Source: an uncultured Rhodospirillales bacterium (GTDB lineage: Bacteria; Pseudomonadota; Alphaproteobacteria; Rhodospirillales; JABHCV01). From it: 60,334 nucleotides of DNA. Position numbers and translations under genes: made by a program. Positions 24,643 through 35,420 of this stretch are shown in pieces (positions within the stretch are counted from its first letter, which is position 1; every line of letters begins with the position of its first letter). Where the stretch lies: assembly GCA_938092065.1 (NCBI GenBank), contig CALKND010000024.1, positions 1 through 60,334 of the forward strand, in the 5' to 3' direction. The notes beneath the pieces are model-generated. The model worked only from the letters and a program-made list of their open reading frames with translations. It had not been told where the DNA came from and searched no databases.

Positions 24643-25758
24643 TTAAGCAGCGTGGCCTTTGCAAAGATAATCTTCTGATTGCATCTCAATCAAACGTGAA
24701 GCTGTGCGTTCAAATTCAAAAGCACCATCACCTTCTACGTAGAGTTCTGATGGTGCTACATCGGCTGAACAAATCAGCTTAACGCCATTATCGTAGAGCG
24801 CATCGATCAGGGTAACAAAACGCTTTGCCTCATTTCTAGATTCTGGGCCCAATCGCGGAATCCCACATATTATCAAAGTATGATAGTGGTCCGCAATGGC
24901 CAGATAGTCTGCCGGCCCTAAGGTCGCACCACACAATTCTTTAAATCCGCTAAGCGCGACACCATCTGCAGCCAATGGCAAATTCAACTCACGGCCATTT
25001 ACAATTATGGGATCAGGTGGTTCTTGCGCATCACTGGTCAAGCGTTCAAACAATAGCTTGAGGGCAGCCTCAGCATCATTATCATTAGGTATTAGGTACA
25101 TTCCTACACGCTGTATAGTTTCTCGACGGTAATCGGTGGGGCCGTCAAGCATTAGCAGGTCAAGTTTTTTCTCAATCAAAGCTATGAAAGGCAAAAACAA
25201 TGCCCTCTGCAAGCCATCTTTGTACAAATCGGATGGTGGTCGGTTCGAGGTCAACACAACCACAACACCTTCATCGAATAGAACTTCAAAAAGACGGCTT
25301 AAAATCATAGCATCTGCTATGTCATGAACCTGAAAATCATCGAAACAGAGCAAATTTGCTTTTTTAGCAAAGCTTTTTCCAATAGTCGGAATTGGGTCGT
25401 CGCTTCTTCCATTCCATTTACGGTGTTCGTTCAGAAGGTAGTGTACCTGTTGCATAAAAGCGTGAAAGTGAACCCTATATTTGTTCTTTACGGGGGCGGT
25501 GTGAAAAAAAAGATCCATAAGCATGGACTTGCCTCTCCCAACGCCACCAAACATGTATAGGCCCTGAGGCGGTGTTTCACTCCTCCGCCTCAGGCCAAAA
25601 CAACCCTTCCAGCTTTTCAAGCCACTCTCATGCTCAGAATGTCCCAGCGCCACGTGTAGACTTTGCAGTTTTTCCACAGCAAGCGATTGGCTCGGGTCAA
25701 GGCGCAGTTCCTTGGCATGTATCTTCAGGCGATAGGCGCTAAGAGGGCTTTGCAACAT
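24643..25758 (-). CDS. zapE: Cell-division-associated ATPase ZapE (AFG1-like)
   Basis: AAA-type ATPase of the ZapE/AFG1 family; in E. coli ZapE acts at the constricting Z-ring, in mitochondria AFG1 assists protein quality control. 371 residues. Seen: Walker A GGVGRGKSMLMDLF (about 67-80), Walker B LCFDDFQVHDIADAM, the TSNRPPSDLYKDGLQR sensor region, and a C-terminal CSADVAPSELY segment. Gene is followed by nadA on the same strand, with a 65-base gap. Confidence 0.92.
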   Translation of the reverse strand: MLQSPLSAYRLKIHAKELRLDPSQSLAVEKLQSLHVALGHSEHESGLKSWKGCFGLRRRSETPPQGLYMFGGVGRGKSMLMDLFFHTAPVKNKYRVHFHAFMQQVHYLLNEHRKWNGRSDDPIPTIGKSFAKKANLLCFDDFQVHDIADAMILSRLFEVLFDEGVVVVLTSNRPPSDLYKDGLQRALFLPFIALIEKKLDLLMLDGPTDYRRETIQRVGMYLIPNDNDAEAALKLLFERLTSDAQEPPDPIIVNGRELNLPLAADGVALSGFKELCGATLGPADYLAIADHYHTLIICGIPRLGPESRNEAKRFVTLIDALYDNGVKLICSADVAPSELYVEGDGAFEFERTASRLIEMQSEDYLCKGHAA

Positions 25759-26074
25759 GGTGGGGCTAACTCACTCAAGATTTTCTTAAATCACAAAGAT
25801 AAAATTTAAGGACCACAGAATTACTTGTCAAAGATTAGTCGAGAGGAGCATGCCTTTCTTCTTAACATATCAAATTAACACAAAATCAAAACTATCACTT
25901 TTTTTGGAGCTTTCAACTTGAGTGCTATGTCTCATCGCTAAAAACATTTTTAAGTATCCTGTCTTTTGGCGAGCTTTAATTTTTCTCTAAATAACCCATG
26001 ACAAGCAATGTGCCGCATCAGGCAAAAGCTAAGAGGACATAGAAAACGTGCAAGCCCAGCATAAAGCCTTTCTT
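25759..26074. other. Intergenic region between zapE and sdhB
   Basis: AT-rich. It should contain the zapE promoter and the end of the sdh transcript. I see no clear terminator, RNA gene or open frame above about 25 codons with support. Confidence 0.5.
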
Positions 26075-26851
26075 TTATAGACGCTTGGCGAGACCCCTCT
26101 TAATTTCTGCAATAGCCTTTCCTGGGTTTAATCCCTTTGGACAGGCATTGGTGCAATTCATAATAGTGTGGCATCTGTATAGCTTGAAAGGATCATCCAA
26201 ATTATCAAGTCGCTCCTCGGTCGCATCATCTCGGCTGTCGACGATCCATCGATAAGCCTGCAACAAAATTGCTGGGCCAAGATAACGATCTCCGTTCCAC
26301 CAATAGCTTGGACAAGATGTCTGGCAGCAGAAACACAATATACATTCCCACAAGCCATCTAGGTTAGCGCGTTCTGCTGGACTTTGCAGCCTCTCTGTTC
26401 CCTCGTCAGGATTATTATTACTCAGCCAAGGCTTAATTGATGTATATTGTGCATATGGAACACTTAAATCTGGCACTAAATCCTTGATCACTGGCATGTG
26501 TGGTAATGGATAAATTTTAACGTCACCTTTGACATCAGAGATTGGCTTGATGCAAGCTAAAGTATTAGTGCCATCAATGTTAAAAGAACAAGATCCACAC
26601 ACACCTTCACGGCAAGAACGACGAAAGGTTAGGGTCGTATCCATCTCATTTTTGATTTTAAGCAGGGCGTCAAGAACCATTGGCCCACATTTGTCGAGAT
26701 CAACCTCGAAGGAGTCGAGACGAGGGTTGTTGCCACTATCCGGATCAAAGCGATAAACCTTAAAAGTTTTTATACGGATAGCATCTGAACCCGCCTTATG
26801 ACTGACGCCATTAGTAATCTTGGAGTTTTTTGGAAGATTGAAGGCTACCAC
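26075..26851 (-). CDS. sdhB: Succinate dehydrogenase iron-sulfur subunit
   Basis: Carries electrons from SdhA FADH2 to ubiquinone through 2Fe-2S, 4Fe-4S and 3Fe-4S centres. 258 residues from a GTG at 26851. Cluster ligands visible: CREGVCGSC with a later Cys (2Fe-2S), [12 protein letters not shown] and [15 protein letters not shown] (4Fe-4S and 3Fe-4S). The start is one base downstream of the sdhA stop, so translation is coupled. Last gene of sdhCDAB. Confidence 0.97.
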   Translation of the reverse strand: MVAFNLPKNSKITNGVSHKAGSDAIRIKTFKVYRFDPDSGNNPRLDSFEVDLDKCGPMVLDALLKIKNEMDTTLTFRRSCREGVCGSCSFNIDGTNTLACIKPISDVKGDVKIYPLPHMPVIKDLVPDLSVPYAQYTSIKPWLSNNNPDEGTERLQSPAERANLDGLWECILCFCCQTSCPSYWWNGDRYLGPAILLQAYRWIVDSRDDATEERLDNLDDPFKLYRCHTIMNCTNACPKGLNPGKAIAEIKRGLAKRL

Positions 26852-26852
26852 G

Positions 26853-28652
26853 TCAATACACCCGAACTGCTGGCTCTATATAGTCCACATCATCGCTTAA
26901 AGTCCAAGTGTGGACTGGGCGATACGTAAGGGTAACCTCACCGTTCTCATCGATCCAAGCAAGCGAATGCTTCATCCACTTCTCATCATCCCGATCCAGA
27001 AAATCTTCTCGAGCATGGGCTCCACGACTTTCTTCACGGGCCACTGCGGAATGAATAGTCGCCTGGGAGCAAGCTATAAGATTCTCCAGTTCAAGTGCTT
27101 CAACAAGATCTGAGTTCCAAATCATAGAGTTATCAGCAACGTTAATTTGGGACATGGAACTAACTATTTCATCAACCTTATCACAGCCTTCTTCCAGACT
27201 TTCAAGAGTCCTAAATACAGCAGCATCTCGCTGCATGGCACGCTGGAGATTACTCCTAATCTCGCTCGTCTTAATTGAACCATTAGCATGACGAAGTCGG
27301 TCAAGGCGATCCAAGGAACGCTCCGTTTCTGATACCGGGATTGGTTTGGGCCTGGTCTTAGGCTTAATTGTCGCACAAGCCTTGATTGCGGCAGCGCGAC
27401 CAAAGACAATAATATCTAATAACGAGTTGGTGCCTAGGCGATTGGCCCCATGAACCGAGGCGCAAGCGCATTCTCCAATAGCCATGAGTCCAGGAACAAC
27501 TGCGTCTGGGTCATCTTCACAAGGGCGCAGGACTTCACCATGATAATTAGTAGGTATCCCACCCATATTATAGTGGACTGTTGGCAAGACCGGGATTGGT
27601 TCGCGGCTTGCATCAACACCAGAAAAAATTTTAGCAGATTCCATAATACCAGGAAGCCTCTCTAGCAGCATATCTTCACCCAAGTGTTCCATGTGGAGGA
27701 AAATATGATCCTCACCATCACCGACACCTCGGCCCTCACGTATTTCAATGGTCATAGCTCGGCTGACAACATCGCGTGAGGCCAAATCCTTGGCAGTTGG
27801 CGCATAGCGCTCCATAAAACGCTCACCTGCTGAATTGGAGAGGTATCCACCCTCACCACGGGCTCCTTCAGTAATCAGGCAGCCAGAACCGTACATACCA
27901 GTTGGATGAAACTGCACAAACTCATGATCTTGCAATGCCAATCCAGCCCTAGCCACCATGCCATTACCATCACCAGTGCAAGTGTGAGCAGAAGTACAAG
28001 AAAAATAGGCGCGGCCATATCCACCGGTTGCCAAAACCGTGGTCTGTGCACTAAAACGATGCAAAGTGCCGTCATCAAGGTTCCAAGCAATGGCACCACA
28101 ACAACCACCTTCATTATCCATCACAAGATCAATAACGACAAACTCGACAAAGAACTCAGCATTACGCTTTATGCACTGCTGATAAAGTGTATGTAAGATT
28201 GCATGACCGGTCCGGTCAGCCGCTGCGCAGGCACGTTGTACAGGAGCTTCACCAAAATTACGCATATGTCCGCCAAAAGGTCGCTGGTATATTTTACCAT
28301 CTTCAGTGCGGGAGAAAGGAACACCAAAATGCTCAAGTTCGTGCACTGCAGGCACGGCCTCACGACACATATATTCAATGGCATCTTGATCACCGAGCCA
28401 GTCAGCCCCTTTGACCGTATCATACATGTGCCAGCGCCATGAATCTTCTGCCATATTACCAAGAGATGCCCCAACGCCACCTTGGGCCGCAACCGTATGA
28501 CTGCGCGTGGGAAAGACTTTAGTTAAGCAAGCCGTATGAAGGCCGCCGTCCGACATACCGAGCGTCGCGCGGAGACCGGCACCTCCCGCACCGATAATAA
28601 GAACATCATGATTGTGATCAGTTATTTCGTAGGCCGGAGTTCTAATTGACAT
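26853..28652 (-). CDS. sdhA: Succinate dehydrogenase flavoprotein subunit
   Basis: Oxidises succinate to fumarate with covalently bound FAD. 599 residues, standard. Visible: FAD Rossmann motif [16 protein letters not shown], the FAD-linking His in [14 protein letters not shown] (about 45), substrate region [23 protein letters not shown], catalytic Arg in the RDVVSRAM segment, and [11 protein letters not shown]. Follows sdhD by six bases. Confidence 0.98.
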   Translation of the reverse strand: MSIRTPAYEITDHNHDVLIIGAGGAGLRATLGMSDGGLHTACLTKVFPTRSHTVAAQGGVGASLGNMAEDSWRWHMYDTVKGADWLGDQDAIEYMCREAVPAVHELEHFGVPFSRTEDGKIYQRPFGGHMRNFGEAPVQRACAAADRTGHAILHTLYQQCIKRNAEFFVEFVVIDLVMDNEGGCCGAIAWNLDDGTLHRFSAQTTVLATGGYGRAYFSCTSAHTCTGDGNGMVARAGLALQDHEFVQFHPTGMYGSGCLITEGARGEGGYLSNSAGERFMERYAPTAKDLASRDVVSRAMTIEIREGRGVGDGEDHIFLHMEHLGEDMLLERLPGIMESAKIFSGVDASREPIPVLPTVHYNMGGIPTNYHGEVLRPCEDDPDAVVPGLMAIGECACASVHGANRLGTNSLLDIIVFGRAAAIKACATIKPKTRPKPIPVSETERSLDRLDRLRHANGSIKTSEIRSNLQRAMQRDAAVFRTLESLEEGCDKVDEIVSSMSQINVADNSMIWNSDLVEALELENLIACSQATIHSAVAREESRGAHAREDFLDRDDEKWMKHSLAWIDENGEVTLTYRPVHTWTLSDDVDYIEPAVRVY

Positions 28653-28658
28653 GTTTAT

Positions 28659-29045
28659 TTAACTTCTAAAATGCAACAAAAAAATTGCGAGCAGTGAGGA
28701 GATGACGCCAATATAGGCAAAGACCTTGAGCATCATCAGGGTCTTTAATTTTACGGCTACATTTTGAATGTAGTCTTCAACTATAACCTTCATTCCCTGT
28801 TGGCTGTGAAAGAAAAGAGTGATTACCATTAACGCCATAAGCAAAGCATTGACCGGGAACGATAACCAAATTACGAAGGCTGAGTGATCAGCTCCGACAA
28901 GACCAAGGGCCGAAAAAATAAACCACAGCATCAAAGGAGCCAACACAATTGCGCTCAATCTTTGACCCCACCAGTGAGAGGCGCCACCCTGTTTGATACC
29001 TGCTACACTAGAGGCCTGAGCGAGTGGTTTTTGTATTTCCGACAC
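28659..29045 (-). CDS. sdhD: Succinate dehydrogenase membrane anchor subunit
   Basis: Membrane anchor for SdhAB with heme and quinone contacts. 128 residues, three hydrophobic helices (about 32-50, 59-82 and 102-124). WWGQRLSAIVLAPL and FHSQQGMKVIVEDYI are the SdhD hallmarks, the latter holding the likely heme-axial His. The GTG start at 29045 has a strong AGGAGG six bases upstream. Confidence 0.93.
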   Translation of the reverse strand: MSEIQKPLAQASSVAGIKQGGASHWWGQRLSAIVLAPLMLWFIFSALGLVGADHSAFVIWLSFPVNALLMALMVITLFFHSQQGMKVIVEDYIQNVAVKLKTLMMLKVFAYIGVISSLLAIFLLHFRS

Positions 29046-29134
29046 GTTGACCTCCTGTAATTTAAACTAAATTTAAAATTTTAATAAAAATATCATCACC
29101 CGGAGCAGGTTAAAAGTTTCAATTTACAAAACAG

Positions 29135-29153
29135 GCGCAATGCTGGCATGCGC
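29135..29153 (-). terminator. Hairpin between sdhC and sdhD, possible attenuator or processing site
   Basis: GCGC-A-ATGC / GCAT-GCGC arms form a stem with one bulged A, placed 15 bases after the sdhC stop. On the minus strand it is followed by TGTTTTGT, a poor T-run. It could trim sdhC mRNA or partly terminate. The 122-base sdhC-sdhD gap is unusually long for this operon. Confidence 0.3.
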
Positions 29154-29167
29154 ACACATCATTAGCA

Positions 29168-29587
29168 CTACAAAAGTCCGGCACGAATATAAGCGATAAT
29201 CCAAGTCAGAATGGTTAGTCCAAAGGCAGAAACAACAACAGCTATTCCTGTCACCCGCAGCACAGATAATTCAAAGCAGTAACCTGAATCCCAGATTAAA
29301 TGGCGAACGCCGTTGGAAAGGTGATAAAAAAACGAAAAGCTAACTCCCAGCAAAACCAATTGTCCGATCCATGACCCCATAAAAATCTGCGCTCGTTCAA
29401 ATGCATCCGGTCCATGAGCTGCGGCTAAGAGCCAGTAGACTAAAAATATTGTACCAAAAGTCAATGCAACTCCCGTTGTACGATGTAAAATTGATAACAC
29501 CGAGGTTATTTGTGGACTGTATATTTGTAGATGCGGAGATAAAGGCCGTACACTTTTTGCCCCGGGTATTATTTCTTCAATTGACAT
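29168..29587 (-). CDS. sdhC: Succinate dehydrogenase cytochrome b556 subunit
   Basis: Heme-b-binding anchor of complex II. 139 residues with three transmembrane helices (about 38-58, 68-93, 112-136). The SPHLQIYSPQITSVLSILHRTTGVAL stretch (19-44) carries the quinone-site Ser and Arg; HLSNGVRHLIWDSG holds the heme-ligand His region. First gene of sdhCDAB, start ATG at 29587. Confidence 0.95.
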   Translation of the reverse strand: MSIEEIIPGAKSVRPLSPHLQIYSPQITSVLSILHRTTGVALTFGTIFLVYWLLAAAHGPDAFERAQIFMGSWIGQLVLLGVSFSFFYHLSNGVRHLIWDSGYCFELSVLRVTGIAVVVSAFGLTILTWIIAYIRAGLL

Positions 29588-29658
29588 CAGCTACTACCAA
29601 TTCTTTTGGTCTCTCAAATAACTAAAAATCTTTCCGGACAGTTCGAAAAAGAGGTCAT

Positions 29659-29688
29659 AATGTAAAGTTAATTTGTTTAGGCCCTCAA
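29659..29688 (-). promoter_or_regulatory. Candidate promoter of sdhCDAB
   Basis: Minus-strand TTGAGG (29683-29688) and TACATT (29659-29664) are separated by 18 bases, about 70 bases upstream of the sdhC start. Only partial matches to consensus. Confidence 0.25.
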
Positions 29689-29762
29689 CTAGGACACTAA
29701 TGCTTTTCTGACCAAATCAAAAGTCCTTATAGATGTCGTCAGAATTAAGTCATGTCGCTCAC

Positions 29763-30647
29763 TCAAACTTCCTTACTTTCAGTTGCTGAAATAAAATTAG
29801 CCTTGGCAACCAGTCGCTCAGCATTTTGTACATCTAACTCTTCAATTACCTTACCTTTAATAACAATCACGCCTTGGCCTTCCTTTATAGCCTGCCCATG
29901 AGCCTCAATTATGGTTCGTGACCACAATAGCTCGTCTTCAGAGGGGGAATATACACTGTTGGCCATTTCAATGGTCTTAGGGTGTATTAAGCTCTTGCCA
30001 TCAAAACCCATTTCTAAACCTTGACGACATGAATACTCAAAGCCCTTATCGTCAGAAAGATCCGTGTGGACCCCATCAATCACGGCAATTCCTGCGGCAC
30101 GGGCTGCCAAGATGCAAAGCCCCAAAGATGTAACTATTGGCAAGCGTTCATGTGTATGGGAGCAGTGTAAATTCTTGACCAAATCTGAGGTTCCAAGGAC
30201 AAGCCCCCCCATACGGGAGCTAGAAAAGGCAATTTCTTTACTGTGAAGAATTCCCAAAGGAGTCTCCATCATGGTCCATATGGCCATGTCATCGGGGGCT
30301 TTTGAGGCGACCATGAGTGCTTCTGCCTCCTGCACCATGATGGCGCTATCAACTTTTGGCAACAAGATCCCATGGGCACCGGACGTGGCCATAGCAGCAA
30401 TGTCTTCTTTACCCCACAACGTATTTATGGCGTTCACCCGAACAATAAGCTCGCGGTGGCCATAACCACCTTCACTCAGGGCATCTAGAATTTGAGAACG
30501 TGCAATTTCTTTGGCATCAGGCGTGATGGCATCTTCCAAATCGAGAATCAGGCTATCAGCATCGAGATTGCGACCTTTTTCCAATGCCCTAGCATTGGAG
30601 CCAGGCATGTAAAGAATGCTGCGCCGAGGGCGCGGTGTCATTGGCAT
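29763..30647 (-). CDS. HpcH/HpaI aldolase family, CitE-like acyl-CoA lyase
   Basis: 294 residues of the citrate-lyase beta/malyl-CoA lyase family. Seen: PRRSILYMPGSNARALEKGRNLDADSLILDLEDAI at the N-terminus with the metal-binding DLEDA, RVNAINTLWG, LPKVDSA, MMETPLGILHSKEI with the metal-ligand Glu, and GFDGKSLIHPKTIEM. No citrate lyase alpha or gamma genes are adjacent, so it is not citrate lyase. Malyl-CoA/beta-methylmalyl-CoA lyase, malyl-CoA thioesterase and citramalyl-CoA lyase are all possible. GGAGA precedes the ATG. Stands alone, 240 bases from asd. Confidence 0.85.
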   Translation of the reverse strand: MPMTPRPRRSILYMPGSNARALEKGRNLDADSLILDLEDAITPDAKEIARSQILDALSEGGYGHRELIVRVNAINTLWGKEDIAAMATSGAHGILLPKVDSAIMVQEAEALMVASKAPDDMAIWTMMETPLGILHSKEIAFSSSRMGGLVLGTSDLVKNLHCSHTHERLPIVTSLGLCILAARAAGIAVIDGVHTDLSDDKGFEYSCRQGLEMGFDGKSLIHPKTIEMANSVYSPSEDELLWSRTIIEAHGQAIKEGQGVIVIKGKVIEELDVQNAERLVAKANFISATESKEV

Positions 30648-30887
30648 TTAGCATCTCCTGAACTAAAAAAATATTCATATGAAAAAGTGACTTCCCAAGT
30701 ATCAGAAACAGCAAAACATAGAGGTGCATTATGTGGAGTAACAAGCTCACTTGGTACATCTAGTCTAATAAAATACGATTTTACCATTCGCTTTACTGAT
30801 TAACAAATTGCAACGTTACTTGGAAGCTGTGATCCCAGCAAGAGAGGTACTGTAATAGCAACCAAACCTAGAAAACTTTTGGTCTAT

Positions 30888-31913
30888 TTATTTTTTCAAG
30901 TAATTCTTGATTAATTCTTCTGCGATCTGGACCGTATTAAGAGCTGCTCCTTTTCTAAGGTTATCAGAAACGACCCAAAGATTAAGCCCGTTATCAATTG
31001 TCGGATCGCTGCGAATACGGCTGACATACACTGCGTCCTCACCAGCACATTCGGCCTGTGTAACGTAGCCTTCATCTGTTCGATGATCAACGACGATGAC
31101 ACCTGGCGCATTTTGCAGCGCTACGCGTGCCTCATCATCAGAAATTGGATTCGCAAATTCAATATTAACCGCTTCAGCATGACCAATAAATACTGGCACA
31201 CGAACACACGACGCTGTCACCTTTATTTTGGGGTCGAGGATTTTTTTCGTCTCCACCACCATTTTCCACTCTTCCTTAGTCTGCCCGTCATCCATGAACT
31301 TATCTATATGGGGAATAGTGTTAAAGGCAATTTGCTTAGAAAAAACCTGCCTATTAGAACTTGCCGGTTCGTTAACAAAAATACCACGGGTCTGATTAAA
31401 CAGCTCGTCCATAGCTTCCTTGCCACTACCAGAAACCGACTGATATGTTGCAACTACAATCCGCTCAATTTTAGCAAGATCGTGCAAAGGTTTCAAAGCG
31501 ACAAGCATTTGAATAGTTGAACAGTTTGGGTTAGCGATGATTCCCTTCTTCTTATATTTCCCAATGGCTTGAGGATTTACTTCTGGCACAACTAGAGGTA
31601 CGTCAGGATCCATTCGATAGTGGGATGTATTATCAATAACAACCGCACCTGCCGCCACCGCCTTAGGGCTAAATTCGGCTGATACGCTAGCGCCGGGACT
31701 AGACAACACAATATCGACACCATTGAAGTCAAAAGTCGCAAGATTTTCAACTTTTAGAATATCGTCCTCACCATAGGAAATTTCCGAACCTACAGAACGT
31801 TTTGATGCTAAAGCTATAACTTCATCAGCAGGAAAATTACGCTCAGACATGATATTTAGCACTTCCCGGCCTACATTTCCTGTGGCTCCCATCACTGCAA
31901 CTGTATAACCCAT
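30888..31913 (-). CDS. asd: Aspartate-semialdehyde dehydrogenase
   Basis: Makes aspartate semialdehyde for lysine, diaminopimelate, threonine and methionine synthesis. From the ATG at 31913 (GGAGAG upstream) 341 residues; an upstream frame to 31943 is unlikely. Visible: NADP motif VMGATGNVGREVL, catalytic Cys in IANPNCSTIQMLVAL, SVSGSGKEAMDEL, and the acid-base His in GHAEAVNIEF. It supplies the precursor for the dapF pathway encoded 8 kb away. Confidence 0.97.
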   Translation of the reverse strand: MGYTVAVMGATGNVGREVLNIMSERNFPADEVIALASKRSVGSEISYGEDDILKVENLATFDFNGVDIVLSSPGASVSAEFSPKAVAAGAVVIDNTSHYRMDPDVPLVVPEVNPQAIGKYKKKGIIANPNCSTIQMLVALKPLHDLAKIERIVVATYQSVSGSGKEAMDELFNQTRGIFVNEPASSNRQVFSKQIAFNTIPHIDKFMDDGQTKEEWKMVVETKKILDPKIKVTASCVRVPVFIGHAEAVNIEFANPISDDEARVALQNAPGVIVVDHRTDEGYVTQAECAGEDAVYVSRIRSDPTIDNGLNLWVVSDNLRKGAALNTVQIAEELIKNYLKK

Positions 31914-31977
31914 TTTTTTCTCTCCATTATTATCCAGCAACACGTAGCTACTTTAAGTTGCCAATCACCAGAAAAGC

Positions 31978-32010
31978 AAAAGGCCCTCCGGACGAAGCCG
32001 CGGGCCTTTT
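31978..32010 (-). terminator. Rho-independent terminator of the leuCDB operon
   Basis: A perfect nine-base inverted repeat AAAAGGCCC / GGGCCTTTT (31978-31986, 32002-32010). On the minus strand the inner part can form CGG-CTTCGT-CCG and the stem ends in TTTT followed by GCTTTTC. It lies between leuB and asd. Being symmetric it could also act on plus-strand read-through. Confidence 0.85.
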
Positions 32011-32149
32011 TATTTACATGTAAGAAATGGCCCTGGCTATCCGCCAGCGGTTATTCTCACATTATTTTAGCCATATCAAAACACACTTTGCATAGTACTT
32101 TAAAAAGATTTTGATACTCATACCCCCATAGACAAAAGAAAACAAGGGT

Positions 32150-33259
32150 TCAACCCGTCATCTTTTCCAACTCACTAATTACGGCTTCACCCATTACTGC
32201 AGTTGACACCTTATCCATGCCCTTTGACATTATGTCACCGGTACGTAAGCCATTATTCAAGACATTCTGCACTGCCTGCTCAATCAGGTTAGCATCGTCC
32301 ATCATATCAAAAGAATAACGCAAGCACATCGCAAAACTTAAAATTGTAGCTAGTGGGTTGGCCATGTCTTGCCCGGCAATGTCAGGCGCAGAGCCATGAA
32401 CCGGTTCATACAGGGCGCGGCGGCGGCCACTTTCATCCACCTCGCCCAAAGAGGCCGAAGGTAACATGCCAAGAGAGCCGGTCAGCATTGCTGCTACATC
32501 ACTTAAAAGATCCCCAAACAGGTTATCGGTGACAATAACGTCGAATTGCTTTGGATCGCGTACCATCTGCATGGCACAGTTATCTGCATACATGTGACTG
32601 AGCTCAACATCTGCATAATCCTTGTGTAGGCTGTTTACTATTTCTCGCCAAAACACACCGGACTCCATAACATTCGCTTTATCTACCGAGGTCAGCCTGC
32701 CTCGACTTTTTTGCGCCATTTCAAAGCCCAAGCGGGCTATGCGTTCGATTTCACCGTCCGTATAAATTTGCGTGTCAAAGCCGCGCCGAGTGCCGTCAGG
32801 TAGCACATCAGTGCCACGCGGCTCACCAAAATAAACACCACCGGTCAATTCGCGCAGAATCATAATATTCAGACCCTTGATAATATCAGTTTTCAGGGTG
32901 GATGCATCAAGAAGGGCATCAAAAGCAATGGCTGGGCGCAAATTAGCGTAGAGATCCAATTCCTTACGAATGCGCAAAAGGCCTGCTTCTGGACGGTTTT
33001 CGCGTGCTACACCATCCCATTGAGGTCCGCCAACAGCACCCAGCATTACCGCATCCACACACATTGCGTCGGCAACAGTCTCATCGGTCAGGGCACAGCC
33101 ATGCGCATCATAGCAAGCACCACCAATCAGGCCTTGAGAGACATCAAAACTAACCGTGCGTTTCTTTGCCATCCATTCAGTAACATTTACGACTTGAGAC
33201 ATAACCTCTGGGCCAATGCCATCACCAGCCAAAACCAACAATTTTTTATTAGCTAACAT
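32150..33259 (-). CDS. leuB: 3-isopropylmalate dehydrogenase
   Basis: Oxidative decarboxylation of 3-isopropylmalate in leucine synthesis. 369 residues. Seen: [71 protein letters not shown] (substrate and metal Asp), and [22 protein letters not shown] for NAD. AGGA precedes the ATG at 33259. Last gene of leuCDB, with the terminator just downstream. Confidence 0.97.
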   Translation of the reverse strand: MLANKKLLVLAGDGIGPEVMSQVVNVTEWMAKKRTVSFDVSQGLIGGACYDAHGCALTDETVADAMCVDAVMLGAVGGPQWDGVARENRPEAGLLRIRKELDLYANLRPAIAFDALLDASTLKTDIIKGLNIMILRELTGGVYFGEPRGTDVLPDGTRRGFDTQIYTDGEIERIARLGFEMAQKSRGRLTSVDKANVMESGVFWREIVNSLHKDYADVELSHMYADNCAMQMVRDPKQFDVIVTDNLFGDLLSDVAAMLTGSLGMLPSASLGEVDESGRRRALYEPVHGSAPDIAGQDMANPLATILSFAMCLRYSFDMMDDANLIEQAVQNVLNNGLRTGDIMSKGMDKVSTAVMGEAVISELEKMTG

Positions 33260-33294
33260 GAAGTCCTACCAATTTTTTCTTTCTTTTAAAAAAT

Positions 33295-33900
33295 TTAAAG
33301 CCATGGCTGACTGGCTTTCATTTTTTTTTCATAGGCACCAATCTTCCCGTCTTTTTCCATAGTTAGGCCTACATCATCCAAACCATTGAGTAGGCAGTGC
33401 TTACGAAAGGAATCAATCTCGAAAGAAGTCTCAATGCCATCTGAACTAATAATTTTCTGGCTTTCCAAATCAATGCTAACTGAGGCATTGGCGCCTAGCT
33501 CTGCATTTGCCATTAACTTGTCTACTTTGCTCTGAGGCAATTTGATGGGTAAAACGCCATTCTTGAAGCAATTGCTGTAAAAAATATCAGCAAAGGAGGT
33601 CGAAATGATACAACAAATGCCAAAATCCAGAAGCGCCCACGGCGCATGCTCACGCGACGACCCACAGCCGAAGTTGTCGCCTACGACCAAAATTTTAGCT
33701 TCCCGATATGCGGGTTGGTTGAGAACAAAACTTTCAACCTCGTTGCCATTATCGTCAAAGCGCATTTCGAAGAAAAGGCTTTTACCTAGGCCCGTCCGCT
33801 TGATGGTTTTTAAAAATTGCTTGGGAATAATCATATCCGTATCAATATTTATTAATGGCAGCGGGGCGGCAATGCCGGTCAGTTTGTCAAATTTTTGCAT
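33295..33900 (-). CDS. leuD: 3-isopropylmalate dehydratase small subunit
   Basis: Swivelling domain of isopropylmalate isomerase, partner of LeuC. 201 residues: [26 protein letters not shown] at the N-terminus, and [21 protein letters not shown] with the conserved GSSREHA motif. Its ATG follows the leuC stop with no gap. Confidence 0.96.
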   Translation of the reverse strand: MQKFDKLTGIAAPLPLINIDTDMIIPKQFLKTIKRTGLGKSLFFEMRFDDNGNEVESFVLNQPAYREAKILVVGDNFGCGSSREHAPWALLDFGICCIISTSFADIFYSNCFKNGVLPIKLPQSKVDKLMANAELGANASVSIDLESQKIISSDGIETSFEIDSFRKHCLLNGLDDVGLTMEKDGKIGAYEKKMKASQPWL

Positions 33901-35307
33901 TTATCCCTCGCTTAATTTACGAACATCCGTCAACTTGCCAGTAATAGCTGCGGCAACAGCCATGGCCGGGCCAACCAAGTGGGTGCGCCCACCGTGGCCC
34001 TGACGACCTTCAAAGTTACGGTTTGATGTAGAAGCAGAACGTTTACCAAAGCCCAGCTTGTCATCATTCATAGCTAAACACATAGAACATCCGGCTTCAC
34101 GCCATTCAAAACCAGCATCAAGAAAGATCTGATCAAGACCTTCCTCTTCAGCCTGCTCCTTGACCAGTCCAGAACCGGGCACTACCAAAACACCTACCCC
34201 ATCGGCAACTTTTCGGCCCTTGGCAATGGAAGCTGCAATACGCAAATCTTCAATACGGCCATTAGTGCACGATCCTATAAAGACCTGATCAATGGCGATA
34301 TCTTCAAGAAGCGTTCCTGCCTCAAGCCCCATGTAATCAAGGGCCCGAATCATGGCATTGCGCTTACTTTCATCTGGTTCATCTGCTGGATTAGGCACAC
34401 TTCCTGAAATAGGCAGCACATTTTCAGGCGACGTTCCCCAAGTAACCTGTGGTATTAACGAGGCTGTGTCCAAAGTTACTTCCAAATCAAAGCGCGCGCC
34501 TTCGTCGGAGGCAAGGGTTTTCCAGTGGCGCAGTGCAGCCTCCCAACTACTACCTTTAGGAGACATGGGACGACCTCTCAAATACTCGTAAGTTGTCTCA
34601 TCTGGTGCGATCAGACCGCCACGTGCCCCCGCTTCAATAGTCATATTACAAACTGTCATACGGCCTTCCATACTCATAGCCTTGATGGCATCTCCGGCGT
34701 ATTCAATAACATAACCGGTCCCACCAGCTGTGCCAATTTTACCAATCATTGCCAAAATTAGATCCTTTGGTGAAACACCAGTGGCTAGATCACCAACAAC
34801 GTTAAAGCGCATATTCTTGGCTGGTTTTTGTAGCAATGTCTGGGTCGCCAGAACATGTTCAACTTCAGACGTTCCAATGCCAAAAGCCAGCGCACCAAAA
34901 GCACCATGGGTAGCCGTGTGGCTATCACCACAAACAATTGTAGTACCAGGCAAGGTAAAACCCTGTTCAGGGCCAATGATATGAACAACACCTTGGCGAA
35001 TATCATCCATACCCATGTATGGAATTGAGAATTTTTTGCAATTGGCTTCCAGTGTTTCAACCTGAAGGCGAGAATCTTCGTTTGCAATACCTTTTGTACG
35101 ATCTGTTGTTGGAACGTTGTGGTCAGCAACGGCAAGAGTTGCCTCAGGACGGCGAACCACGCGATCTGCAGCAGCTAAACCTTCAAACGCCTGGGGGCTG
35201 GTAACTTCGTGGACCAGATGACGATCAATATACAAAAGGGAGGTGCCGTCGTCTTGAACATCGACAGTATGGCTTTCCCAAATTTTATCAAATAACGTTT
35301 TTGGCAT
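33901..35307 (-). CDS. leuC: 3-isopropylmalate dehydratase large subunit (4Fe-4S)
   Basis: Aconitase-like subunit that isomerises 2- to 3-isopropylmalate. 468 residues. Cluster Cys in [14 protein letters not shown] and in [47 protein letters not shown] is the typical aconitase motif. First gene of leuCDB, which begins directly after the rplS terminator. Confidence 0.97.
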   Translation of the reverse strand: MPKTLFDKIWESHTVDVQDDGTSLLYIDRHLVHEVTSPQAFEGLAAADRVVRRPEATLAVADHNVPTTDRTKGIANEDSRLQVETLEANCKKFSIPYMGMDDIRQGVVHIIGPEQGFTLPGTTIVCGDSHTATHGAFGALAFGIGTSEVEHVLATQTLLQKPAKNMRFNVVGDLATGVSPKDLILAMIGKIGTAGGTGYVIEYAGDAIKAMSMEGRMTVCNMTIEAGARGGLIAPDETTYEYLRGRPMSPKGSSWEAALRHWKTLASDEGARFDLEVTLDTASLIPQVTWGTSPENVLPISGSVPNPADEPDESKRNAMIRALDYMGLEAGTLLEDIAIDQVFIGSCTNGRIEDLRIAASIAKGRKVADGVGVLVVPGSGLVKEQAEEEGLDQIFLDAGFEWREAGCSMCLAMNDDKLGFGKRSASTSNRNFEGRQGHGGRTHLVGPAMAVAAAITGKLTDVRKLSEG

Positions 35308-35333
35308 TGCTCAAGGACTTCCCGTTGTTACTC

Positions 35334-35385
35334 AAAAAAAACAAACACGGTCCCATTGCGTTTAATAACCCTTAGGGGCCGTTTT
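35334..35385 (-). terminator. Rho-independent terminator of the ffh-rplS operon
   Basis: Imperfect hairpin on the minus strand: AAACGGCCCC pairs with GGGACCGTGTTT (one bulge), followed by an eight-T run. It is about 36 bases after the rplS stop and just before leuC. Confidence 0.75.
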
Positions 35386-35420
35386 GCCTATTTAGAAAAT
35401 TTTCTAGACAGACAAGACCA

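Noticed and set aside
25849..25920. 23-codon frame with GGAG upstream of an ATG between zapE and sdhB
   Set aside because: Too short and without any feature of a peptide gene; the ribosome-binding-like string is likely chance.
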